A stretch of 64,000 nt of DNA from Streptomyces phaeoluteigriseus (GCF_001896135.2 NZ_MPOH02000019.1:430303-494302); one strand, 5' to 3'; positions 1 through 9,163 are shown, counted from the first letter of the stretch. Notes: generated from the sequence alone by a model not told the origin. Program-made: numbers and translations.

Positions 1-54
1 CGTTCATTGTGAGTATAGGTAACAATGAGCTACCGCTCCCCCCGTCCCGCCCGC

Positions 55-426
55 CTACCCCTCCGCGACGACCACCGCCGAGGCGACGCCCGCGTCATGA
101 CTCAACGACACATGCCATGAGCGCACGCCCAGTTCGGCCGCCCGCGCGGCGACACTCCCCCGTACCCGCAGCCGCGGCTGCCCGCTGTCCTCCACGTACA
201 CCTCCGCGTCGGTCCACAGCAGTCCCGCGGGAGCCCCCAGCGCCTTGGCGAGCGCCTCCTTCGCCGCGAACCGGGCCGCGAGCGAGGCGGCGCCCCGCCG
301 GTGTCCGCTCGGCAGCAGCAACTCGCTGTCCAGGAAGAGGCGTTTGGCCAGTCCGGGCGTGCGCTCCAGCGATGCCGCGAACCGGTCGATCTCGGCCACG
401 TCGATGCCGACCCCGATGATGCTCAT
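55..426 (-). CDS. acpS: Holo-[acyl-carrier-protein] synthase
   Basis: Transfers the 4'-phosphopantetheine arm of CoA to the serine of acyl carrier proteins, activating fatty-acid and some polyketide ACPs in the cytoplasm. The 123-residue product has the AcpS signature GVGIDVAEIDRF at residues 5-16, with Mg-binding Asp9, and FAAKEALAKALG around Glu57, both typical of the short homotrimeric AcpS type. I chose the ATG giving MSIIGVGID; a longer reading adds 15 basic residues not seen in the family. The product length is normal for AcpS. The gene is read toward the window edge, and the next gene on the plus strand starts about 280 bp away in divergent orientation. The family call is firm. Confidence 0.95.
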   Translation of the reverse strand: MSIIGVGIDVAEIDRFAASLERTPGLAKRLFLDSELLLPSGHRRGAASLAARFAAKEALAKALGAPAGLLWTDAEVYVEDSGQPRLRVRGSVAARAAELGVRSWHVSLSHDAGVASAVVVAEG

Positions 427-583
427 GCCGAGCACCCTACGACTGCGCAACCGCCCGCCCCGGTCGCCCACGCGATTGTCGGAGGCGGCTGCTAGCCTGC
501 GTCGACTTGATCACACAGTCGCACCGATCACACAGATACCGACAGCAGACGTCACGCACAATTCGCCACACGTCACACCACAC

Positions 584-640
584 ACGTCAGATCACGGACG
601 CCAGATCGCAAACGTCAGATCGCAGACGTCACACCATCAC
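584..640. repeat. 14-bp tandem direct repeats upstream of a TTG-start gene
   Basis: Three consecutive 14-bp units lie at 584-597, 598-611 and 612-625, each close to acgYcagatcRcRR. A fourth, decayed unit starts at 626, and looser acgtcac copies lie upstream from about 549. The stretch is A/C-rich and clearly poorer in G than its surroundings. It sits in the divergent region between acpS and the gene starting at 706. It could be an array of binding sites or a slippage-derived repeat; no regulator can be named. Confidence 0.7.
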
Positions 641-705
641 TTCACCGCCCGCGCCCTGGGGGGCCAGTCGGCGCGCGCGGACGGCATCGCCAGGGGGCGG
701 GGGCA

Positions 706-1665
706 TTGAGCAGTACCACCAGCGGCACCACCACGGGCTCTCCGGGACCGACCTTCGACCCGTACGACAACACACCCGAGCTGATCCCGCTGCGCACGGC
801 CGCGCAGGCCGGTGACTGGCCCGCGGTCCGGGCCTTCGCCGCGCGCCTGGACTCCGCCGACAAGATCTCCGCGGTGTCGTCCGTCCTCGCCGAGATCCCC
901 GGTGTCGAGACCTTCCTGGAGCGGGCGGTCGCCGAACGCCCCGGCGACCCGCTGCCCCGCACCCTGCTCGCCGAGCGGTACGTCCACATCGGCTGGGACA
1001 TCCGCAGCGGCGCCCGCGCGCAGAACGTCTCGCAGGACCAGTTCGCGCAGTTCCACTCCTGGCTGCGCCGGGCCGAGCAACTGCTGATCGACGTGTGCGC
1101 GGAGCAGCCGGCGTACACCCCCGCCTGGACCGTGCGACTGACCACCGCGCGCGGGCTCCAGTTGGGGCAGGCCGAGGCGCGCCGCCGTTACGACCGGCTG
1201 GCCGCGCACCACCCGCACCACTACCGGGCGCAGACGCAGCTGCTCCAGCAGCTCTGCCCCAAGTGGGGCGGCACCTGGGAGGCGGCACACGGCTTCGCCC
1301 GCGAGTGCGCGACCGCCGCGCCGGACGGCTCCACCTCCGCGGCCCTGGTGGCCGTCGCCCACATCGAGCACTGGCTGGACCTGGACAGCCCCGAGGACAC
1401 CGCCTACCTGCGGGGTCTGCCGGTCCGCGACGATCTGCGGTTCGCCGCGCAGGTCTCGGTCCTGCACCCCGGCTACCGCCCGGACTGGTACTCGATCGGC
1501 GCGCACAGCGTCTTCGCGTTCGCCTTCTCCGTCGGCGGCCACCACGCCGACGCGGCCCGGCACTTCGCCTTTCTCGGCGACCGGGCGACGGAGTTCCCGT
1601 GGCAGTACGCGGGCGACCCGAAGGGGTCGTTCCTGAAGTTCCGCAAGCTCGCGACACAGGCCTGA
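706..1665 (+). CDS. Uncharacterised 319-residue helical-repeat-like protein
   Basis: I do not recognise a named family. The 319-residue product is soluble, with no signal peptide or membrane segment. It is rich in Trp/His/Arg helices spaced in a way that suggests TPR-like repeats, for example around WLRRAEQLLIDVC, YDRLAAHHPHHYRAQTQLLQ and DAARHFAFLGDRATEFPWQ. The start is a TTG at 706 preceded by a G-rich ribosome-binding stretch (gggggcggggg), giving MSSTTSGTTTG; no ATG start fits the coding region. The stop lies 14 bases before the M16 peptidase start, so the two genes are probably co-transcribed. Codon use is strongly G/C at third positions, as in the neighbours. Confidence 0.75.
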   Translation: MSSTTSGTTTGSPGPTFDPYDNTPELIPLRTAAQAGDWPAVRAFAARLDSADKISAVSSVLAEIPGVETFLERAVAERPGDPLPRTLLAERYVHIGWDIRSGARAQNVSQDQFAQFHSWLRRAEQLLIDVCAEQPAYTPAWTVRLTTARGLQLGQAEARRRYDRLAAHHPHHYRAQTQLLQQLCPKWGGTWEAAHGFARECATAAPDGSTSAALVAVAHIEHWLDLDSPEDTAYLRGLPVRDDLRFAAQVSVLHPGYRPDWYSIGAHSVFAFAFSVGGHHADAARHFAFLGDRATEFPWQYAGDPKGSFLKFRKLATQA

Positions 1666-1679
1666 GGGGGCACCGGCAC

Positions 1680-3426
1680 ATGACCACCGACCTGCACGAC
1701 CGGAGCGGACTCGCCGCCCTCGACGGCCTGGTCTCGCACACCACCACCCAGGGCATACCCACCCTCCACGCCGCCCGCTCCGGCCACGAGGTCACCGCGG
1801 GCCTCTTCTTCCGGGTGGGCCGCGCGGACGAGACCCTGGCCACCGCCGGCATCACCCATCTAGTCGAGCACCTCGCCCTGCACCGCCTCGGCCTGTCCGA
1901 CCTGCACTACAACGGCGCGACGGCGAACGCGTACACCCTCTTCCACGTCACCGGCAGTGAGGAGGAGGTCGTCACCTACCTCAACAGCGTGTGCGCCGGC
2001 CTGCGGGACCTGCCGATGGACCGGCTGGAGACCGAGAAGGAGATCCTGCGCACCGAGGCGGCGAGCCGCGGCGGCGGCCCCGGCTCCCCGCTCGCGCTGT
2101 GGCGGTACGGCGCCCAGGGCTACGGCCTGTCCAGCTACAACGAGCTGGGCACCTGGGGCCTCACCCCCGACCGGGTGCGGCACTGGGCCGAGACCCGCTT
2201 CACCCGGGACAACGCGGTGCTGTGGATCACCAGCGACCGCGTACCCGAGGGCCTCGACCTCGGCCTCCCCGCGGGCACCCGCTCGCCGGCCCCGGCCGCG
2301 ACCAGCGCGCTGCCCGTCACCCCGGCCTACATCCAGGGCGACGACGGCCAGGTCGTGCTCACCTCGGTGCTGCGCCGCTCCACCGCGGCCTCCGTCTTCG
2401 CGGACGTCCTCGGCCGGGCCCTCTTCCAGGACCTGCGCCAGGAGGGCGGCTACTCCTACACCGCCGAGGCCGACTACTCCCCGCGCGACGCGGAGTTCGC
2501 CACCCTCACCGCCTACGCGGACGCACTGCCGAAGAAGCAGGACGCGGTCGTCGGCGGCTTCGTCGACACCCTCGCCCGGCTGCGCGCGGGCCGCATCGAG
2601 CAGTCCGAACTGGACTCCGTGCGCGGCAAGCTCCTGAAGATGTACGACGCCCCCGACCTCGGCGCCGCCGGCCTCCCGTCGTACGCGCTGAGCCTGCTGC
2701 TCGGGCACCGGATCCTCTCCCCCGAGCAGCACCGGGCCGAGCTGGAAGCGGTGACCGTCGCCGACCTGCACGAGGTCGCCCGCCGGACATGGGACGGCGC
2801 ACTGCTCCAGGTGCCCGGCCGGGGCGTCGACTGGGCGGGCTTCACCCTCGCCCCGCAGTACTCGCCGGCCGCCGTCACCGGCACCCGGCACACCTCCCTG
2901 GAGGACGACCGGGTCACGCTGGTCATCGGCACCGAGGGCGTCACCCTGGCGACCCCCAAGGGTCCGGTCACGGTCCGCTACGACGCCTGCGCCGCGATGA
3001 CCACCCGGCCGGACGGCGCCCGCGCCCTCACCGGCCACGACGGCTTCGCGGTCACCGTCGAGCCGACCCTCTTCGAGGGCATCACCGCCGAACGCGTCGC
3101 GGCGCTGGACGCGGCCGTTCCCGCCGAGTCCGTGGTCCCCATGCCGGCCCGCGACCCGGAGCAGATCCCCCCGGCCGCGCGAGCGGACACCGGAGCCCGC
3201 CGCGAACCGGCGCACGGCGGCCGGCTGGGGCTGGGCGGCCCTCGTCGTCCTGCTGGCCGTGTTGGCCGTGGCCTGGGCCTCACTCGGCGTGTACCTGATC
3301 GTCGACCGGATCGACGAGGGCCGCATACCGCCGATCACCGGCACCCTGGGCATCATCGCCCTGGAGGTGGCCCTGCTCCGCTGGACCCGCACGGCGAACC
3401 GGCGCCGCAAGCGGGCACGCGTCTGA
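1680..3426 (+). CDS. M16-family zinc peptidase with C-terminal membrane anchor (frameshifted)
   Basis: Pitrilysin-type (M16) metalloprotease. The inverse zinc motif HLVEH is intact at residues 60-64, and the acidic ETEKEILRTEA stretch that follows fits the downstream zinc ligand region. A second M16 lobe follows around residues 165-360 (RQEGGYSYTAEADYS). The reading frame breaks near the C6 run at 3167-3172: removing one C restores a frame with a transmembrane segment (AALVVLLAVLAVAWASLGVY), a cytosolic basic tail ending RRRKRARV, and a TGA at 3424, giving 581 residues. Without correction the frame runs on into sequence antisense to glmS, which is not credible. The extra base is either a sequencing error or a recent frameshift. 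The likely role is a membrane-tethered peptidase of unknown substrate. Confidence 0.8.
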
Positions 3427-3439
3427 CCGACGGCGCCTT

Positions 3440-3484
3440 CCCACGGGTGGACGCCGTCGCCTCGAACGGCACTCCACCCGTGGG
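3440..3484. terminator. Hairpin between convergent M16 gene and glmS
   Basis: A perfect 12-bp inverted repeat (cccacgggtgga / tccacccgtggg) encloses a 21-nt loop. It lies in the gap between the M16 gene stop and the glmS stop, so it could end transcription from both sides. There is no U-tract, as is common in Streptomyces. Confidence 0.6.
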
Positions 3485-3495
3485 ACGGCCACGCC

Positions 3496-5343
3496 TCACT
3501 CCACCGTCACCGACTTCGCCAGGTTGCGGGGCTGATCCACCTCGTTGCCCCGCGCCGTGGCCAGCTCGCACGCGAACACCTGCAACGGCACCGTCGCCAC
3601 CAGCGGCTGCAACAGCGTCGGCGTCACGGGGATCCGCACCAGATGGTCGGCGTACGGCACGACCTCCTCGTCCCCCTCCTCCGCGATCACGATCGTCCGC
3701 GCCCCCCGGGCCCGGATCTCCTGGATGTTGGACACGATCTTGTCGTGCAGCACGGACCGCCCCCGCGGGGACGGCACCACGACGACGACCGGCAGATCCT
3801 CCTCGATCAGCGCGATCGGCCCGTGCTTCAGCTCACCGGCCGCGAAGCCCTCGGCGTGCATGTACGCCAGCTCCTTCAGCTTCAACGCGCCCTCCAGCGC
3901 CACCGGATAGCCCACGTGCCGCCCGAGGAACAGCACGGTGTCCTTGCCGGCGAGCGACCGCGCCAGCTCCCGCACCGGCTCCATGGTCTCCAGCACCCGC
4001 TCGACCTCCCCGGAGATCCGCGCCAGATCCCGCACGACGGCCCGGATCTCGTCCCCCCACTGGGTGCCGCGCACCTGACCGAGGTACAGGGCGACGAGAT
4101 AGCAGGCCACCAGCTGGGTCAGGAACGCCTTGGTGGAGGCGACGGCCACCTCGGGCCCGGCATGGGTGTACAGCACCGCGTCCGACTCGCGCGGGATGGT
4201 CGACCCGTTGGTGTTGCAGATCGCCAGCACCTTGGAGCCCTGCTCGCGGGCGTGCCGCAGCGCCATGAGCGTGTCCATGGTCTCGCCGGACTGCGAGATC
4301 GCGATCACCAGCGACCGCGCTCCCAGGATGGGGTCCCGGTACCGGAACTCGCTGGCCAGCTCCACCTCGCACGGGATGCGCGTCCAGTGCTCGATGGCGT
4401 ACTTGGCGATCAGCCCTGCGTGGAACGCCGTACCGCAGGCGACGATGACGACCTTGTCGACCTCGCGCAGCTCGGCGACCGGGATCCGCACCTCGTCGAG
4501 GGTCAGCGCCCCGGAGACGTCGATCCGGCCGAGCAGGGTATCGGCGACAGCCTTGGGCTGCTCGGCGATCTCCTTGAGCATGAAGTAGTCATACCCCCCC
4601 TTTTCCGCGGCTGACGCGTCCCAGTCGACGTGGTACGACCGCACCTCGGCCGGACTGCCGTCGAAACCGGTGACCGTCACCCCGTCCCGGCGCACCTCCA
4701 CCACCTGGTCCTGACCCAGCTCGATCGCCGACCGCGTGTGGGCGATGAACGCGGCGACGTCCGAGGCGAGAAAGGCCTCACCCTCCCCAACGCCCACCAC
4801 CAGCGGCGAGTTCCGGCGCGCCCCGACCACCACGTCCGGTTCGTCGGCGTGCACCGCGACCAGCGTGAACGCCCCCTCCAGCCGCCGGCACACCAGCCGC
4901 ATGGCCTCCGCGAGGTCGCCGGTGCCGGAGTACTCCTCGGCGAGCAGATGCGCCACGGCCTCGGTGTCGGTCTCGGACAGCAACTCGTGTCCGCGCTCGG
5001 CCAGTTCGGCCCGCAGCAGGGCGAAGTTCTCGATGATCCCGTTGTGCACGACGGAGACCCGTCCGGCGTTGTCGAGATGGGGATGGGCGTTGGCATCGGT
5101 GGGCCCGCCGTGCGTGGCCCAGCGCGTGTGCCCGAGGCCCGTCGTCCCGGCCGGCAGCGGACGGGCCCCCAGTTCCTTCTCCAGATTGACGAGTTTGCCC
5201 GCCTTCTTGGCGAAGGCGAGCCCTCCGTCCGCCAGGACGGCGACGCCCGCCGAGTCGTATCCCCGGTACTCCAGCCGCTTCAGCCCGGCCATGACGACCT
5301 CGAGAGCCGACTGAGACCCCACGTATCCCACGATTCCACACAT
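3496..5343 (-). CDS. glmS: Glutamine--fructose-6-phosphate aminotransferase (isomerizing)
   Basis: Makes glucosamine-6-phosphate from fructose-6-phosphate and glutamine, the first committed step to UDP-GlcNAc and peptidoglycan. The 615-residue protein starts MCGIVGYVG, so the N-terminal nucleophile Cys2 of the class II glutaminase domain is present. The RWATHGGPTDANAHPH glutaminase signature follows. Two SIS sugar-isomerase domains occupy roughly residues 285-420 and 455-600 (SQSGETMDTLMALR; HGPIALIEE), and the C-terminus ends DQPRNLAKSVTVE as usual. Length and motifs are normal. glmM, which uses the product, lies a few kilobases away on the same strand. No glmS ribozyme is visible upstream. 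Confidence 0.97.
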   Translation of the reverse strand: MCGIVGYVGSQSALEVVMAGLKRLEYRGYDSAGVAVLADGGLAFAKKAGKLVNLEKELGARPLPAGTTGLGHTRWATHGGPTDANAHPHLDNAGRVSVVHNGIIENFALLRAELAERGHELLSETDTEAVAHLLAEEYSGTGDLAEAMRLVCRRLEGAFTLVAVHADEPDVVVGARRNSPLVVGVGEGEAFLASDVAAFIAHTRSAIELGQDQVVEVRRDGVTVTGFDGSPAEVRSYHVDWDASAAEKGGYDYFMLKEIAEQPKAVADTLLGRIDVSGALTLDEVRIPVAELREVDKVVIVACGTAFHAGLIAKYAIEHWTRIPCEVELASEFRYRDPILGARSLVIAISQSGETMDTLMALRHAREQGSKVLAICNTNGSTIPRESDAVLYTHAGPEVAVASTKAFLTQLVACYLVALYLGQVRGTQWGDEIRAVVRDLARISGEVERVLETMEPVRELARSLAGKDTVLFLGRHVGYPVALEGALKLKELAYMHAEGFAAGELKHGPIALIEEDLPVVVVVPSPRGRSVLHDKIVSNIQEIRARGARTIVIAEEGDEEVVPYADHLVRIPVTPTLLQPLVATVPLQVFACELATARGNEVDQPRNLAKSVTVE

Positions 5344-5737
5344 GCCCGGCAGCGTACGGCGGGAGAGTGCCCCAAAAGAGCCTCCACGTGCCCGAATTCG
5401 GAAATTCCCACGGGGGTACGCACCTTGTTCGTCCGCAACGCCAGCGTCCTGGTGTCGGTGGCGAAGACGTCGACGACCGTGAACGACAACGACGACGCCG
5501 GCTGGGACGAGAGGGGCTCCGACGTCGGCCGACCGGCCAGCGATCAGATGCGGGCACGCGGGGACGACGGCGGCTGAGTCTCCTCCGAGTGGTTCACCGA
5601 GTCACCCTCTGAGCACCCCTGAACAGCCGCTGAGCAGCCCGGCGCCCGTGTCCCCCTCCCGGGGAGGGCGGCGGGCGCCTCGCCCGGGGTGACGGATCCC
5701 ACCTGTCATCCTGTTCAAACTCCGTTAACAATGGACT
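5344..5737. promoter_or_regulatory. Divergent intergenic region between glmS and coaA
   Basis: This 394-bp gap must contain the glmS promoter (minus) and the coaA promoter (plus). A possible 50-codon gene lies inside it at 5425-5577. I see no clear consensus promoter or perfect operator. A G-rich stretch and a weak hairpin near 5655-5685 (gggagggcggcgggcgcc) precede the coaA start. Confidence 0.4.
5425..5577 (+). CDS. Possible small protein, 50 residues
   Basis: A TTG at 5425, nine bases downstream of a ggggg stretch, opens a 50-codon frame beginning MFVRNASVLVSVAKTSTT and ending RARGDDGG. Nearly all codons end in G or C, which in this genome argues for coding, and the frame is continuous to a TGA. 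The product is polar and acidic, with no signal peptide. It is not a family I recognise. It lies between two divergently read genes, so it would share the coaA direction. A chance open frame in GC-rich DNA is a real alternative. Confidence 0.4.
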   Translation: MFVRNASVLVSVAKTSTTVNDNDDAGWDERGSDVGRPASDQMRARGDDGG

Positions 5738-6727
5738 GTGAAATCACCGGTCCCCTCGATACCGCGGAGCGCCCACCGGCAGAAGCCGGAGGCGACTCCC
5801 TACGTCGACCTCACCCGTTCCGAGTGGAGCGCGCTGCGCGACAAGACGCCGCAGCCCCTCACCGCGGAGGAGGTCGAGCGGCTGCGCGGCCTCGGTGACG
5901 TCATCGACCTCGACGAGGTCCGTGACATCTACCTGCCTCTGTCCCGCCTGCTGAACCTCTACGTGGGCGCCACCGACGGCCTGCGCTCGGCCCTGAACAC
6001 CTTCCTCGGCGAACAGGGCTCACAGTCCGGCACCCCGTTCGTCATAGGCGTCGCAGGCTCGGTGGCGGTGGGCAAGTCCACGGTCGCCCGCCTCCTCCAG
6101 GCCCTGCTCTCCCGCTGGCCGGAACACCCGCGCGTGGAGCTGGTGACCACGGACGGCTTCCTGCTCCCCACCAAGGAGCTGGAGTCCCGCGGCCTGATGT
6201 CGCGGAAAGGTTTCCCCGAGTCCTACGACCGCCGCGCCCTCACCCGCTTCGTCGCCGACATCAAGGCCGGGAAGGACGAGGTCACCGCCCCCGTCTACTC
6301 CCACCTGATCTACGACATCGTCCCCGACCGGCGCCTCACGGTCCGCCGCCCCGACATCCTCATCGTCGAGGGCCTGAACGTCCTGCAGCCCGCGCTCCCC
6401 GGCAAGGACGGCCGTACCCGCGTCGGCCTCGCCGACTACTTCGACTTCAGCGTGTACGTCGACGCCCGCGTCGAGGACATCGAGCGCTGGTACCTCAACC
6501 GCTTCCGCAAGCTGCGCGCGACCGCCTTCCAGGACCCGCACTCGTACTTCCGGAAGTACACCCAGGTCTCCGAGGACGAAGCACTCGACTACGCCCGCAC
6601 GATGTGGCGCACCATCAACAAGCCCAACCTGATGGAGAACATCGCCCCCACCCGCGGCCGGGCCGCCCTCGTCGTCCGCAAGGGACCCGATCACAAGGTG
6701 CAGCGGCTGAGTCTGCGCAAGCTGTGA
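5738..6727 (+). CDS. coaA: Pantothenate kinase, type I
   Basis: Phosphorylates pantothenate with ATP, the first and regulated step of coenzyme A synthesis. The 329-residue protein has the P-loop GSVAVGKST at residues 107-115, the VTTDGFLLP motif, RKGFPESYD, and the VEGLNVLQ and YFDFSVYVDA blocks of the prokaryotic type I kinase. It starts at a GTG (MKSPVPSIPR); the first ~20 residues are a variable tail. The upstream ribosome-binding site is weak. The downstream DUF389 gene begins 24 bases after the stop, so the two may be co-transcribed. CoA feeds the AcpS reaction encoded nearby. Confidence 0.96.
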   Translation: MKSPVPSIPRSAHRQKPEATPYVDLTRSEWSALRDKTPQPLTAEEVERLRGLGDVIDLDEVRDIYLPLSRLLNLYVGATDGLRSALNTFLGEQGSQSGTPFVIGVAGSVAVGKSTVARLLQALLSRWPEHPRVELVTTDGFLLPTKELESRGLMSRKGFPESYDRRALTRFVADIKAGKDEVTAPVYSHLIYDIVPDRRLTVRRPDILIVEGLNVLQPALPGKDGRTRVGLADYFDFSVYVDARVEDIERWYLNRFRKLRATAFQDPHSYFRKYTQVSEDEALDYARTMWRTINKPNLMENIAPTRGRAALVVRKGPDHKVQRLSLRKL

Positions 6728-6751
6728 TCTGAGCCTGTTAGAAAGGGCGCC

Positions 6752-7684
6752 ATGCTGCACCTGCGCCTGATCACTCCGCCCGACTGCACCGACGACGCGG
6801 TCCGCCTGATCGAGAACACGGTCGGCACCACCCACCTCGTGGTGCTGACGGGCGCCGCCCGCGACCCCGAGGGCGACGTCGTGACCTGCGACGTGGCCCG
6901 CGAGGCGGGCGACCAACTCCTCAGCGGGCTCCAGAAGTTGGGCCTGGAGAAGACCGGCTCGATCGCCGTGGAGAACATCGACCTGTCACTGTCGAGGCGG
7001 GCCGACAAGGCCGAGTCGGACGCTCCGGGCGAGGCCGCCGACGCGGTCCTGTGGGAGCACCTGGTCGACGCGACCCACGAGGAGTCGACGCTCTCGGTCA
7101 CCTACGTCGCCTTCATCACCCTGGCCACGATGATCGCGGCCTGCGGTGTGGTGCTCGACAACGCGATCCTGATCGTGGGAGCGATGGCGGTCGGCCCGGA
7201 GTTCGGCCCGCTGGCCGGAATCTGCACGGCCGCCGTACAGCGCGCCCCCCGCCTGGCGCTGCGTTCCCTGATCGCGCTGCTGGTCGGCTTCGCCGCGGCG
7301 ATGGCGATCACGGTGGGATTCAGCTTCTTCATGGACGCCGTGGGTCTGTTCACCGAGGAACAACTGGAGGCCGACCGCCCGAACACGGGCTTCATCTACG
7401 CCCCGGACTGGTTCTCCTTCGTCGTGGCGATCCTCGCCGGAGCCGCCGGCACCCTCTCGCTCACCTCGGCGAAGTCGGGCGCCCTGGTCGGCGTCGCCAT
7501 CTCGGTCACCACGGTCCCGGCCGCCGCCAACGCGGCCGTTGCCCTGATCTACGGCGACACCAACCAGACCCTGCGCTCGTCGGAACAACTCCTGCTGAAC
7601 CTGCTGGGCATCATCCTGGCGGGAACCCTGACCCTGCTGATTCAGAAGTGGCTCTGGTCCCGGCAACGCAACAGCGCCGGGTGA
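6752..7684 (+). CDS. DUF389 integral membrane protein
   Basis: A 310-residue protein of the DUF389 family, whose function is unknown. The N-terminal ~110 residues form a soluble alpha/beta region (MLHLRLITPPDCTDDAV). Hydrophobic segments follow from about residue 118 to the end, including VAFITLATMIAACGVVL, ILIVGAMAVGPEFGPLAG (the conserved glycine/proline motif), ALRSLIALLVGFAAAMAIT and LLNLLGIILAGTLTLLI. It ends in a short basic tail. The ATG at 6752 has a modest ribosome-binding site (gaaagggc). It lies directly behind coaA and converges on glmM. The family assignment is firm; no reaction or substrate should be inferred. Confidence 0.88.
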   Translation: MLHLRLITPPDCTDDAVRLIENTVGTTHLVVLTGAARDPEGDVVTCDVAREAGDQLLSGLQKLGLEKTGSIAVENIDLSLSRRADKAESDAPGEAADAVLWEHLVDATHEESTLSVTYVAFITLATMIAACGVVLDNAILIVGAMAVGPEFGPLAGICTAAVQRAPRLALRSLIALLVGFAAAMAITVGFSFFMDAVGLFTEEQLEADRPNTGFIYAPDWFSFVVAILAGAAGTLSLTSAKSGALVGVAISVTTVPAAANAAVALIYGDTNQTLRSSEQLLLNLLGIILAGTLTLLIQKWLWSRQRNSAG

Positions 7685-7804
7685 CAAATCCCCCGAGGGG
7701 CACGGGGCGGTGTCGCTGTGCGGATCCGCCGCGTGGACGCGACGCCCCGCGACGACGCCGCGCCCCGGGGCGCACGGAACGCCCGCCCCGGACGGCCCCC
7801 GGAA

Positions 7805-9163
7805 TCAGCCCAGCGCCGACTTCACCGCATCGGCCAACCGGCCGGCGACGGACCGAGCCTGGTCGATGTCCGCCGCCTCCACCATGACCCGCACCAGCGG
7901 CTCGGTTCCGGAGGGCCGGAGCAGAACCCGCCCGGTGGCACCCAGCTCCCGCTCCGCCTCGCCGACCGCGGCCGCGAGGTCGGCCGAGCTGGCGACCCGG
8001 GACCGGTCCACGTCGGGCACGTTGATCAGCACCTGCGGCAGCCGCTCCATGACGGACGCCAGCTCCCGAAGGGTCCGTCCGCTCTGCGCGACCCGCGCCG
8101 CCAGCATGAGCCCGGTCAGCGTGCCGTCACCGGTGGTCGCGTGGTCGAGGATGATCACGTGCCCGGACTGCTCACCGCCGAGCGCGTACCCGTGCTGCTT
8201 CATCTCCTCCAGCACGTACCGGTCGCCCACGGCGGCCTGCACGAGCGAGATGCCCTGGCGTTCCATCGCCAGTTTGAAGCCCAGGTTGGACATGACGGTC
8301 GCGACGACGGTGTCCGAGCGCAGGGCGCCCCGCTCCTTCATCGCGAGCGCGAGCACGGCGAGGATCTGGTCCCCGTCGATCTCCTCGCCGGTGTGGTCCA
8401 CGGCGAGGCAGCGGTCGGCGTCACCGTCGTGGGCGATGCCGAGGGCCGCCCCGTGCTCGACGACGGCGGCCTTCAGCTTGCCCAGGTGGGTGGAGCCGCA
8501 GCCGTCGTTGATGTTGAGCCCGTCCGGCTCGGCGCCGATCGTGACGATCTCGGCGCCGGCCCGGGTGAAGGCCTCCGGCGAGACACGGGCGGCGGCACCG
8601 TGAGCCTCGTCGAGGACGATCTTCATCCCGTCGAGCCGGTTGGGGAGTACGGCGATCAGGTGGGCGACGTACCGGTCGAACCCCTCGTCGTACGAGCGCA
8701 CCCGGCCGACGCCGGCGCCGGTCGGACGGTCCCAGGGAGCGCCGGTGCGGTGCTCGTCGTAGATCGCCTCGATCCTGTCCTCCAGCTCGTCGGCGAGCTT
8801 GTGGCCGCCGCGGGCGAAGAACTTGACGCCGTTGTCGGGCATGGCGTTGTGGCTGGCGGAGAGCATCACGCCGAGGTCGGCACCGAGCGAGCCGGTCAGG
8901 TAGGCGACCGCCGGCGTCGGCAGCACGCCGACCCGCAGGACGTCGACGCCCGCGCTGGCCAGACCTGCCACGACGGCCGCCTCGAGGAACTCCCCGGACG
9001 CACGCGGGTCCCGTCCGACGACTGCCACCGGACGGTGGCCCTCGAACGTGCCCGCCTCGGCCAGCACGTGAGCCGCCGCGACGGAGAGACCGAGTGCCAT
9101 CTCCGCCGTGAGATCCACGTTGGCGACACCGCGCACGCCGTCCGTGCCGAAGAGTCGTCCCAC
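7805..9163 (-). CDS. glmM: Phosphoglucosamine mutase
   Basis: Interconverts glucosamine-6-phosphate and glucosamine-1-phosphate on the way to UDP-GlcNAc. The 452-residue protein begins MGRLFGTDGVRG, has the phospho-acceptor serine in MLSASHNAMPDNG (Ser104), the metal-binding DGDADR loop, the sugar-binding GGEQSGH motif, and the C-terminal phosphate-binding RPSGTEPLVRV. These are all the features of the alpha-D-phosphohexomutase superfamily, GlmM subgroup. It lies downstream of rplM-rpsI and is separated from them by a strong terminator, so it should have its own promoter in 9164-9310. Confidence 0.97.
   Translation of the reverse strand: MGRLFGTDGVRGVANVDLTAEMALGLSVAAAHVLAEAGTFEGHRPVAVVGRDPRASGEFLEAAVVAGLASAGVDVLRVGVLPTPAVAYLTGSLGADLGVMLSASHNAMPDNGVKFFARGGHKLADELEDRIEAIYDEHRTGAPWDRPTGAGVGRVRSYDEGFDRYVAHLIAVLPNRLDGMKIVLDEAHGAAARVSPEAFTRAGAEIVTIGAEPDGLNINDGCGSTHLGKLKAAVVEHGAALGIAHDGDADRCLAVDHTGEEIDGDQILAVLALAMKERGALRSDTVVATVMSNLGFKLAMERQGISLVQAAVGDRYVLEEMKQHGYALGGEQSGHVIILDHATTGDGTLTGLMLAARVAQSGRTLRELASVMERLPQVLINVPDVDRSRVASSADLAAAVGEAERELGATGRVLLRPSGTEPLVRVMVEAADIDQARSVAGRLADAVKSALG

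Noticed and set aside
1860..3410. A 516-codon open frame antisense to the M16 gene
   Set aside because: Composition is Arg/Gly/Val-rich shadow sequence with no recognisable domain, while the plus strand encodes a clear M16 protein.
3427..4268. Continuation of the M16 reading frame into the glmS region
   Set aside because: The extra residues are antisense to glmS and low complexity; the real C-terminus lies in another frame ending at 3426.
5344..5500. glmS ribozyme upstream of glmS
   Set aside because: No conserved ribozyme core is visible, and this regulator is a Firmicutes feature.
5702..5740. Leaderless promoter with a -10-like taacaat just before the coaA GTG
   Set aside because: No fitting -35 box at proper spacing, and the hexamer does not match TANNNT cleanly.
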